Below, piece by piece: positions 1 through 5,062 of a stretch of 5,072 nucleotides of DNA; within the stretch, counting starts at the first letter, position 1; each line of letters starts with the position of its first letter. A model generated the notes under the pieces. It had not been told where the DNA came from and ran no database searches. It saw only the letters and a program-made list of their open reading frames with translations. The position numbers and the translations under genes are program-made. The stretch is from Planctomycetota bacterium. GTDB lineage: Bacteria > Planctomycetota > Phycisphaerae > UBA1845. The stretch covers positions 1 through 5,072 of the forward strand of contig JADFIX010000384.1 of the NCBI GenBank assembly GCA_022566435.1, written 5' to 3'.

Positions 1-476
1 TCGTCGTCGTAATAAATCTGCGTCCAGTCGTCGTCGAGATCGATGACCGTCTGAATCTTGACCCATCGATCCGTTTCGTATGGCACATCGATCGTATTGC
101 TGCCGTCGCCGTGGAAGACTTTCAACAGTCCGTCGTTCGGATCGGCTTGCAGTTGAACGGACGGGTCGAAACTGACGCCGTCCGTATAGGTGTTCAAGAG
201 GATGAAGTACGATCCGTCGGCCGCCACACGGCCACCTGAGGCGAAATCGACCGGAATGTATTGCCACGCCTCGAACAAATAGACACCGTCCTCCGGCGTA
301 CAGAATTCCTGCACCAAATCGGCGTCGCCGAAGATGTCGGCGGCTTGCGGTGCCGATCGCGCCTGATCCTGCGTGACCGGTGCCGTGGCCGCCGGGTTGT
401 TGTCTCTTCCCTTCCAACCACCTTGCCCGTGAAGTTGGCTGCCATCGAGGTAGAAATCGAAGTCATCCTCGAGTTT
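1..476 (-). repeat. ConA/LamG-like tandem repeat 4, cut by the window edge (residues 1354-1511+)
   Basis: The copy opens with KLEDDFDFYLDGSQ and continues with QEFC (Cys1412), FEAWQYIPVDFASGG, GSYFILLNTY, VPYETDRWVKIQTVIDL (I1494) and YYDD at the edge. It departs from the other copies at GWKGRDNNPAATAPVT, where R replaces the second Trp, and in the ARSAPQAADIFGDADLV stretch. More copies may lie beyond base 1. Confidence 0.85.
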
Positions 477-3400
477 GCAGCCTCGTTCGATCTTGATGTC
501 GTCGTAGTATATGGACGTGGATCCGTTCGCGAATTGATCGACGGCCGCGATATCCAAAGCGCCACCGCCCTCACCGATGATGCCGCCGGTCCAGGTGTAT
601 TCCGTGATCAACTCGTCGTCGTAGTAGACACGCGTCCAATCATTGTCCAGATCGACAACCGTCTGAATCTTGACCCAACGGTCGGTGTCGTAGGGAACGT
701 CGATCGAATTCATCTCGCCCGAAGAAATCCTGACCGACGCGATGGTGGAATCGACTTGAATCCTTACGGATTCATTAACCGGACCGAAGTCGTTATATCG
801 GTTGTAGACTACGAAATATGATCCCGCGGTGTCGCCCGCGCCGCCGGAAACGAAATCACTCGGAATGTACTGCCATGCCGAAAGCGTGTAGACGTCCTCA
901 CGGCGCGTGCAGAACTCGTGCAGCAGATTCGCGGACCCCGAAACGTCCAAAGACTGCACGCCGCTATGGGCCTGATCCTGAGTGATCGGGGCGCTGAACG
1001 CCGGATCATCATCCCACCCCTTCCAGCCGCCTAGGCCGTGCAGGTCGTCCTCAAAACCGAAGGGTTCAAAATCGTCTTCCAATTCGCATCGCAACAGACT
1101 GGTGTCATCGTAATAGACGAAACTGGAATCATTGGCGAAAAGATCGACGGCCGCGATGTCCAGCACACCACCGCCCTCACCGAGGATGCCGCCGGTCCAG
1201 GTGTATTCGGTGACCAGATCGTCATCGTAGTAAATCTGCGTCCAATCGTTTCCGAGATCGACGACCGTTTGAATCTTGACCCAGCGGTCGGTGTCGTAGG
1301 GCACGTTGATCGTATTGTCGCCGTCACCATGCCATGCGTGGAGTAGTCCGTCGTTGGAATTGAATTGAAGCTGCGTCGACCAGTGATAGGGTCCGCCGTC
1401 GTTGTACGTATTCAGCAGAACGAAATAGGATCCGTCGGGCTGCCCGCCGCCGCCGGAAGTGAAGTCGGATGGGATGTACTGCCATGCGGAGAAGGAATAG
1501 AGGCCGTCTTCCCACGTGCAATAGTCATGTACGAGATTTGACGCCCCGGCAACGGCCACCGATTGTGAACCGCTTCGTGCCTCATCTTGGGTGACCGGTG
1601 CGCTGAACGCGGGGTCATTGTCCCAGCCTTTCCATCCGCCTTGGTCTTGGAGGCTGCTGCCGTTGGCATACAAATCGAAATCGTCGTTAATGACGCAGTA
1701 TTCAATGGTCAGGTCGTCGTAGTAAACGATGCTGGAACCGTTCGCGTACAAATCCACGACCGCGATGTCCAGCGCGCCGCCGCCATCACCGAGAATCCCG
1801 CCGGTCCATGTATATTCGGTGATCAGCTCGTCATCGTAGTAAATTTTCGTCCAGTCGTTATTCAAATCGACCACGGTTTGAATCTTGACCCAACGGTCGG
1901 TGTCATAGGGAACGTTGATCGTATTGTTCCCGTCGCCCTGCCACGCCTTCAGCAGACCATCGTTGGAGTCGAATTGTAGCTGGACGGATAGGTGGTCGGG
2001 CCCGTTCGGATCGTAAGTATTCAGAAGAATGAAATAGGATCCGTCTAACGCCCCGCCCCCGCCGGACACGAAGTCGCTCGGGATGTACTGCCAGGCGGAA
2101 AACGTGTACGCACCGGAACCGGTGTTGCAAACGTCATGGACAATGTTCGCGTCGCCGGCAATGGCTACGGAATTCGTACCGCTGTTCGCCTGCACGTCGG
2201 TAACCGGCGCGTCAAACGCCGGGTCGTCGTCCCATCCCTTCCATCCGAGCCCTCCATGAAGCCCCGAACCGGGATCGTAGTCGTCGAAATCTTCGTACCA
2301 AGGGACGGTCGGAAACGAACCCGGTAGTATTTCGACGATCTTGCAGTCACCCGGAGGAGGACAATTCACCTTGAAACCGGCCGGCGGGATGACATCGATG
2401 AAGATGCCCACCACACTGTTCGCCGTGATGATCTCGAAGGAATCGCAGGCCTGCGGGACGAAGCCGTTAATGAGCCTTATTTCAAGTGTGCCATCCAGAG
2501 TGACGTTGCCGCCTACGATGATTCGATCGTGGTCGGCCGCATCCGTTCCGCCAAGCTCAAAGATGACTTTGACGGACGATGTACCGAGTTCCAGATCGTT
2601 GACAATATTGGTCACCGTGGGAAGTAGAGTCCCGAGGTCCAAGTCGCTCTCAATCGTAACCTTGGGGGCGCTAAGCGTCGTATCGCCGGTGAGCGTGAGG
2701 TCACCGACATAGAGTTGATTCCCGGTGGAGGTTACGATACCGCCGCTTACCGTCGCGCCGCTACTGATCGTCAGACTGCCGGCGTTTACTGAAACGGAGC
2801 CATCCAATTGGACACTGGACCCCCCGTCCAGGAGTAGATCACCGGCCGTGGTTTTGGTAAGCGATCCACCTACGATCAGGGTGCCCGATGAAACGCTAAG
2901 ACTTTGGGCGCCGCCGTCGAGAGTGACGTCCCCTTGGAGGGAAAGACCGCCGCTCGACACGGTCACGTTGCCGCCGAGAGTAATGCTCGATCCCGCGGTG
3001 AGCGTGAGGCTACCGGCCGTAGTTTTGGAAAGCGACCCCGTGGCCGTCAAGCTCCCTGCGCCGGCGTCCAGGGATTGATCCGCGGCGAGGTCGAAGGAGA
3101 CAGGCGAGCCGAGACTGAGGCCGGTGCCCGTGATGGACGGACTAAACACAATCGCTTCCGTCCCAGCGTCCAATTCGATCGTGCCGGTCGTGCTTAGTGA
3201 CGGGATAACACTGATCACGCCGTTACCGTCCGAAGGGAACCCTGCGAATCCGGCGTCGGCGGTAATGACAAGGTTGGTCGCGCCGGTCACGGCGGCGTTG
3301 AGTGTGATGTCTCCAGCTGCTTCCAGCGTTAGGTCATTCCCGCCGAGAAAGTCAATTGATTCATTGATCGTTATGGAGTTGGTCGCCTGAAGCGTTACGG

Positions 3401-4535
3401 CAGCCGGCAGTGTTTCTATCGTCGTTGCGGAGATAGTCGCGGCCGAGAAAGTATTCGGTTCGTCGAAGAATACTATTCCATCCAAGACCAACAGGTCATC
3501 CGGTCCGACTGCGTCGACGACGATATCCATGGGATCGATCAGCAATTCACCGGGGTCTCCATTGGCGGCTGTCACGTCCGCCTGACCGACATAGGCAAGT
3601 CGATGCTTGGCAGAAACTTCAACAAAGCCGCCGTCGCCGCGATCCGACCCACCGCGGCAACTGATCGAACCGGCGAAGTAGGTGTGGTCGTCACTCCAGA
3701 CAATGACCGTTCCGCCGTTGCCCGATTTTCCCGCGTCGGCGCGGATGACGGTTTCAGGGTCGATCACGACACGCCGCGCCGGAGAGACAAAATCACCGTC
3801 GAGTAACTTGCCGCCTATGGTGACCGTCCCGCCATCGGTCTTGCCGGAGACGTCGATCAGAGCCGATTCCAAGGTAATGACTCGGCCCAATAGGCTTACA
3901 CGATCTCCTCCCGGGGCGACGAGGCTTCCTGTGATCGCGACCGCTGCACCTTCAATCTCGATAGACGCGAAACGCTTGCTTGCCGTTTGAATCGTGCCTG
4001 AGACGACGACTTCTTCCACGCCGTGGATTTGTACATCGCCGGAGGTCGTGAGCACGCGTCCTTCGATCTCCACCCGCGGGGCGGAGATCGAGAGCCCGCC
4101 GACTTGAACCAGAGCATCCGGGCCAACCACAACCGGAGCCGATGAGATAATATGAACGGTGCCGGCGGCGTAGAGCGACCCATCAATCCGGGTCGTTCCG
4201 GGACCGGTGAGCCGTAACGTCGTGACGCTTTCCGAAGTCGGCTGCGGCAGGCGAAGTGACGACGATGGCGGCACGATCAGTCGCCGCAGACTGACATTTT
4301 CGTCGGCGAAGTCGGCGATTGTGGTGGAGCGGATACTCGAAACGCCACCGGCGAGGAAATCGTCGGCCTCGGCGTCGACCGAATTCGCGACGGGCAAAGC
4401 TCCCCTGCCACGGTCGCTAGGCCCGGAGACAGCCTTCGCGCCTGCAACGACCTCGAAACACAGGAAGGTCGCCCCAAACCCCAGGATCGCGAAAAAGCGA
4501 ACGAACTTCGTCGGTTTATTCTTCTCGATAGTCAT
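1..4535 (-). CDS. Giant modular secreted exoprotein: FHA/TPS-like beta-helix plus tandem ConA/LamG-like repeats (C-terminus off window)
   Basis: The frame is open for 1511 codons plus two bases and runs off the left edge. ATG 4533-4535 is chosen because AGGAGG lies 9 nt upstream, a signal peptide follows at once, and no other ATG, GTG or TTG lies in frame before the upstream stop TGA at 4623-4625. Domain order: signal peptide (1 to ~35), divergent haemagglutination-activity domain (~74-170), conserved FHA-type segment (~228-339, with GGTVTIGG, GNGGTVIVW, GDGGFVEVS, GELLIDP), beta-helix rungs (~340-646), passenger-associated segment (~647-712), a Pro/Cys-containing linker, then four ~203-residue repeats, the last one cut. 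Such proteins are exported and act outside the cell as adhesins or matrix components. That role is inferred from the family, and no catalytic motif is visible. The substrate or ligand is unknown. The export route cannot be decided without the C-terminus, which might carry a sorting signal, dockerin or beta-barrel. No partner transporter (TpsB) gene is in the window. Confidence 0.95.
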   Translation of the reverse strand, partial: MTIEKNKPTKFVRFFAILGFGATFLCFEVVAGAKAVSGPSDRGRGALPVANSVDAEADDFLAGGVSSIRSTTIADFADENVSLRRLIVPPSSSLRLPQPTSESVTTLRLTGPGTTRIDGSLYAAGTVHIISSAPVVVGPDALVQVGGLSISAPRVEIEGRVLTTSGDVQIHGVEEVVVSGTIQTASKRFASIEIEGAAVAITGSLVAPGGDRVSLLGRVITLESALIDVSGKTDGGTVTIGGKLLDGDFVSPARRVVIDPETVIRADAGKSGNGGTVIVWSDDHTYFAGSISCRGGSDRGDGGFVEVSAKHRLAYVGQADVTAANGDPGELLIDPMDIVVDAVGPDDLLVLDGIVFFDEPNTFSAATISATTIETLPAAVTLQATNSITINESIDFLGGNDLTLEAAGDITLNAAVTGATNLVITADAGFAGFPSDGNGVISVIPSLSTTGTIELDAGTEAIVFSPSITGTGLSLGSPVSFDLAADQSLDAGAGSLTATGSLSKTTAGSLTLTAGSSITLGGNVTVSSGGLSLQGDVTLDGGAQSLSVSSGTLIVGGSLTKTTAGDLLLDGGSSVQLDGSVSVNAGSLTISSGATVSGGIVTSTGNQLYVGDLTLTGDTTLSAPKVTIESDLDLGTLLPTVTNIVNDLELGTSSVKVIFELGGTDAADHDRIIVGGNVTLDGTLEIRLINGFVPQACDSFEIITANSVVGIFIDVIPPAGFKVNCPPPGDCKIVEILPGSFPTVPWYEDFDDYDPGSGLHGGLGWKGWDDDPAFDAPVTDVQANSGTNSVAIAGDANIVHDVCNTGSGAYTFSAWQYIPSDFVSGGGGALDGSYFILLNTYDPNGPDHLSVQLQFDSNDGLLKAWQGDGNNTINVPYDTDRWVKIQTVVDLNNDWTKIYYDDELITEYTWTGGILGDGGGALDIAVVDLYANGSSIVYYDDLTIEYCVINDDFDLYANGSSLQDQGGWKGWDNDPAFSAPVTQDEARSGSQSVAVAGASNLVHDYCTWEDGLYSFSAWQYIPSDFTSGGGGQPDGSYFVLLNTYNDGGPYHWSTQLQFNSNDGLLHAWHGDGDNTINVPYDTDRWVKIQTVVDLGNDWTQIYYDDDLVTEYTWTGGILGEGGGVLDIAAVDLFANDSSFVYYDDTSLLRCELEDDFEPFGFEDDLHGLGGWKGWDDDPAFSAPITQDQAHSGVQSLDVSGSANLLHEFCTRREDVYTLSAWQYIPSDFVSGGAGDTAGSYFVVYNRYNDFGPVNESVRIQVDSTIASVRISSGEMNSIDVPYDTDRWVKIQTVVDLDNDWTRVYYDDELITEYTWTGGIIGEGGGALDIAAVDQFANGSTSIYYDDIKIERGCKLEDDFDFYLDGSQLHGQGGWKGRDNNPAATAPVTQDQARSAPQAADIFGDADLVQEFCTPEDGVYLFEAWQYIPVDFASGGRVAADGSYFILLNTYTDGVSFDPSVQLQADPNDGLLKVFHGDGSNTIDVPYETDRWVKIQTVIDLDDDWTQIYYDD
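477..1085 (-). repeat. ConA/LamG-like tandem repeat 3, divergent core (residues 1151-1353)
   Basis: This is the third complete copy. The N-terminal part (GWKGWDDDPAFSAPITQDQA, HEFC with Cys1209, LSAWQYIPSDFVSGG) and the C-terminal part (VPYDTDRWVKIQTVVDL, EYTWTGGIIGEGGGALDIAA, RGC with Cys1353) match the other copies. The centre, residues 1254-1279, differs: it reads VRIQVDSTIASVRISSGEM in place of the SNDGLL-x-AWxGDG strand pair. The reading frame is intact, and total length between the cysteines is unchanged. Confidence 0.85.
1086..1694 (-). repeat. ConA/LamG-like tandem repeat 2 (residues 948-1150)
   Basis: This is the second complete copy, starting with DDFDLYANGSS. It keeps GWKGWDNDPAFSAPVTQ, HDYC (Cys1006), FSAWQYIPSDFTSGGGG, GSYFVLLNTYNDGGP, VPYDTDRWVKIQTVVDL (I1088), YYDD, EYTWTGGILGEGGG and a closing LRC (Cys1150). 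It is very similar to copy 1, with the anchor isoleucines 203 residues apart. Confidence 0.85.
1695..2294 (-). repeat. ConA/LamG-like tandem repeat 1 (residues 748-947)
   Basis: This is the first complete copy. Landmarks are EDFDDY (748-753), GWKGWDDDPAF, HDVC (Cys803), FSAWQYIPSDFVSGGGG, GSYFILLNTY, VPYDTDRWVKIQTVVDL (I885), WTKIYYDDELITEYTWTGG, GGGALDIAVVDLYANGSS, VYYDD and EYC (Cys947). The pattern, with an opening DDFD-Y, a central sheet of alternating strands and a final VYYDD strand, fits bacterial concanavalin A-like/LamG jelly-roll domains that bind glycans or act as structural modules. No catalytic glutamate motif of glycosidases is evident. Ligand unknown. Confidence 0.85.
2400..2597 (-). 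other. Passenger-associated (autotransporter-like) segment, residues ~647-712
   Basis: The stretch contains VKVIFELGG (655-663), DHDRIIVGGNVTLDGTLEI (668-686), LINGFVPQACDSFEIIT (688-704) and VVGIF (708-712). This follows the pattern often found at the end of beta-strand-repeat regions in autotransporter-like proteins: YDxLxVxGxxxLxGxLxVxLxxGFxPxxGDxFxILTxxxVxGxF. C697 sits where Gly is usual. It marks the end of the beta-helix. A 35-residue linker with PPAGF and two cysteines (C725, C731) separates it from the jelly-roll repeats. Confidence 0.65.
2841..2867 (-). repeat. Internal short repeat GSLTKTTAG (copy 2, residues 557-565)
   Basis: The coding bases on the plus strand, around accggccgtggttttggtaa, nearly match those at 3012-3038 (accggccgtagttttggaaa). 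The two copies lie 171 bp (57 codons) apart in frame, which suggests a duplicated set of beta-helix rungs. Confidence 0.7.
3012..3038 (-). repeat. Internal short repeat GSLSKTTAG (copy 1, residues 500-508)
   Basis: This is the partner of the copy at 2841-2867. Both copies are followed by a glycine- and serine-containing rung (LTLTAGSSITLGG here, LLLDGGSSVQLDG in the other). The similarity at both DNA and protein level supports local tandem duplication inside the stalk. Confidence 0.7.
3519..3854 (-). other. Conserved FHA-family beta-helix segment, residues ~228-339
   Basis: This is the most recognisable part of the protein. It carries GGTVTIGG (235-242), ARRVVIDPETVIRADA (253-268), GNGGTVIVW (272-280), FAGSISCRGG (287-296), GDGGFVEVS (300-308) and GELLIDPMDIVV (329-340). 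This order is typical of large filamentous-haemagglutinin-like exoproteins of cyanobacteria and planctomycetes, where the consensus reads roughly NGGRVIVWAD, FYGSISARGG, GNGGFVEVSGK, GTLLLDP. It is a structural beta-helix stretch with no enzymatic motif. C293 replaces the usual Ala of SARGG. Confidence 0.8.
4026..4316 (-). other. Divergent haemagglutination-activity (TPS-like) domain, residues ~74-170
   Basis: The order of short motifs follows the usual TpsA secretion domain. The family pattern (from memory) is a NWxxFNVxxGxxVxF block, a LNRVTGxxxSxIxGxLxAxGxVYLINPNG block, and VxVGGLxASTLDI. Here the matching stretches are NVSLRRLIVPPSSSLRLPQP (80-99), LRLTGPGTTRIDGSLYAAGT (107-126) with VHII (127-130), and VVVGPDALVQVGGLSIS (135-151). 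The signature NPNG is missing: the site reads ISSAP (130-134). The domain is shorter than the typical ~250-residue TPS region. It probably caps a right-handed beta-helix, but whether it still directs two-partner secretion is doubtful. Confidence 0.6.
4431..4535 (-). other. Sec-type signal peptide region (residues 1 to ~35)
   Basis: The N-terminus has four basic residues (K5, K7, K10, R13), then a hydrophobic core FFAILGFGATFLCF (14-27), then VVAGAKA-VS with small residues suited to signal peptidase I cleavage after A33 or A35. C26 lies within the core, but the preceding residues TFL do not make a lipobox, so a lipoprotein is unlikely. A Sec-exported protein is inferred. The cleavage site is an estimate. 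Confidence 0.8.
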
Positions 4536-4544
4536 GATCCGTAA

Positions 4545-4550
4545 CCTCCT
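4545..4550 (-). promoter_or_regulatory. Shine-Dalgarno site of the giant exoprotein gene
   Basis: On the minus strand the sequence reads AGGAGG, followed by a 9-nt spacer and ATG at 4535-4533. The match to the anti-Shine-Dalgarno sequence and the spacing are near ideal. This fixes the start of the long gene. Confidence 0.85.
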
Positions 4551-4665
4551 GCCGCCCGGTCGCGACGCCGGTCGGCATGAACGTGGGGAGAATGCCGGTT
4601 TGCCTGCGGATGTCAGTCCGCATCATTCATTCAAGTTCCGAATCGCCAATCTTACAGCAAAACGG

Positions 4666-4684
4666 TTTTTTTTGACTTTTTTTT
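4666..4684 (-). promoter_or_regulatory. Two phased A8 tracts upstream of the exoprotein gene
   Basis: The minus strand reads A8-GTC-A8, so the tract starts are 11 bp apart, about one helical turn. The tracts lie about 130-150 bp upstream of the exoprotein start codon. Phased A-tracts bend DNA and, next to a core promoter, can act as UP-like elements or bind nucleoid proteins. The sequence is plain; the regulatory role is inferred. Confidence 0.45.
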
Positions 4685-4774
4685 CGTGCAAACTCATCGC
4701 GGATATAGGACCTTAGCCCGCATTTCTCACCAAATAGATAGAAAAAGGCTGCCCTTTGTGCGATAAATCCGGTT

Positions 4775-4791
4775 GTCAAAGCTGATTTGAC
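4775..4791. repeat. Small perfect inverted repeat GTCAAA-GCTGA-TTTGAC
   Basis: A 6-bp perfect inverted repeat with a 5-bp spacer lies just upstream of the small ORF. It could be an operator half-site pair or chance. There is no T-run after it, so it is not a terminator. Confidence 0.35.
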
Positions 4792-4811
4792 GTTCACGGA
4801 GGATCAGCCCT

Positions 4812-4931
4812 ATGAGGACACAGTGTCACCGACAATCGTTCGGACTTCACGCCCTCCGGCCCGCGGCAACTAGGTTTTGTGGTACAGCCTGGTGCGCGAT
4901 CGTTGTTCGCCCCAACGGGGCAGCGACATAG
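4812..4931 (+). CDS. Possible small ORF (39 codons) with strong ribosome binding site
   Basis: ATG 4812-4814 is preceded by GGAGG (4798-4802) at a 9-nt spacing, as good as the site of the large gene. The product begins MRTQCHRQSFGLHALRP and ends VVRPNGAAT before TAG 4929-4931. It has three cysteines (C5, C23, C28), several Arg and His residues and no clear membrane segment. Its last ~7 codons are supplied by the REP-like element (RPNG comes from the hairpin), so the natural C-terminus may have been replaced by insertion of the repeat. I do not recognise it. It may be a remnant or a chance ORF. Confidence 0.25.
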   Translation: MRTQCHRQSFGLHALRPAATRFCGTAWCAIVVRPNGAAT

Positions 4932-4960
4932 CAGCCCAGGGCAACGCCCTTGTCGTTACC
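4905..4960. repeat. REP-like intergenic element with twin AAC-loop hairpins
   Basis: Two short perfect hairpins share the same loop: GCCCC-AAC-GGGGC (4909-4921) and AGGGC-AAC-GCCCT (4938-4950), separated by 16 bases. Flanking AGCCC and GTTACCCA extend the pattern. From memory, similar GCCCC-AAC-GGGGC and CCCAGGGC-AAC-GCCCTGGG pairs are scattered in planctomycete genomes, often in intergenic sites, and may be moved by REP-associated tyrosine transposases. No such transposase is visible here. Identity as a genome-wide repeat is inferred. Confidence 0.55.
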
Positions 4961-4987
4961 CACATTTTCGGATGCGGGGGGGTGGGC

Positions 4988-4993
4988 TATACT
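4988..4993 (+). promoter_or_regulatory. Possible -10 box (TATACT) for a rightward gene
   Basis: TATACT is one base from the TATAAT consensus and lies ~70 bp ahead of a plausible start codon at 5063. The -35 position (4965-4970, TTTTCG) is poor, so this could be an activator-dependent promoter or a chance match. Confidence 0.3.
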
Positions 4994-5062
4994 GGTCTGG
5001 TGGCTGAGGTTCAGGGACGAGCCGGGCCGATCGAACATGGGTATCAAGTCAAGGATGACGTC

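Larger units (their letters stand above)
2598..3518 (-). other. Low-complexity beta-helix (beta-strand-repeat) region, residues ~340-646
   Basis: About 300 residues are rich in G, S, T, V, L and A, with rung-like alternation such as GDITLNAAVTGATNLVI, GNVTVSSGGLSLQGDVTL and GSVSVNAGSLTISSGATVSG. No cysteine and few aromatic residues occur. It contains two copies of GSLxKTTAG 57 residues apart. This composition is typical of passenger stalks in adhesins. It is probably a fibrous right-handed beta-helix that projects the C-terminal repeats from the cell; that role is inferred. Confidence 0.7.
4536..5062. other. Intergenic, probably divergent, region (527 bp)
   Basis: No long coding frame is convincing here. 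It holds, from left to right: the ribosome binding site and ~90-nt leader of the minus-strand exoprotein gene, phased A-tracts (4666-4684), a small inverted repeat (4775-4791), a 39-codon ORF (4812-4931), a REP-like element (4905-4960) and a TATACT box (4988-4993). No convincing -35/-10 pair was found for the exoprotein gene; TAAGAT (4654-4649, minus) could be a -10, but no TTGACA-like box sits 16-18 nt upstream. No tRNA or riboswitch was recognised. Confidence 0.6.

Noticed and set aside
261..821. A 186-codon plus-strand frame, with similar frames at 1038-1346 and 1587-1979
   Set aside because: These resemble one another only because they are antisense to the tandem repeats of the minus-strand gene. 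They have no convincing ribosome binding sites, and the minus-strand frame has clear domain sense.
1..2294. A CRISPR-like array, suggested by regularly spaced identical DNA blocks
   Set aside because: The period is about 606-612 bp and in frame, and every unit encodes the same protein domain; these are coding repeats.
2341..3390. Plus-strand frames of 88-123 codons rich in P, S, V and R
   Set aside because: They are antisense shadows of the Gly/Ser/Thr/Val beta-helix region; the Pro/Arg/Ser bias is the expected reverse-complement reading of GGN/ACN/GCN codons.
4458..4460. C26 as a lipoprotein attachment cysteine
   Set aside because: The preceding residues are T-F-L, which do not fit the lipobox, and hydrophobic residues continue after it.
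4656..4684. A rho-independent terminator on the plus strand (AAAAC-G-GTTTT followed by T-runs)
   Set aside because: The inverted repeat leaves only a one-base loop and contains no GC-rich stem, so it cannot form a proper hairpin. No plus-strand gene ends there.
4672..4709. A plus-strand promoter with TTGACT at 4672-4677 as -35
   Set aside because: No -10-like hexamer lies 16-18 bp downstream; the nearest, TATAGG at 4704, is 26 bp away.
4207..4716. A 169-codon plus-strand frame over the start of the exoprotein gene
   Set aside because: It overlaps the signal peptide and TPS-like domain antisense, has no good ribosome binding site and shows no family features.
4847..5047. A 66-codon minus-strand frame containing GNDKGVALGC and VAAPLGR
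   Set aside because: These residues are a translation of the REP-like hairpins. Such frames are a common artefact over this kind of repeat, and no supporting ribosome binding site was recognised.
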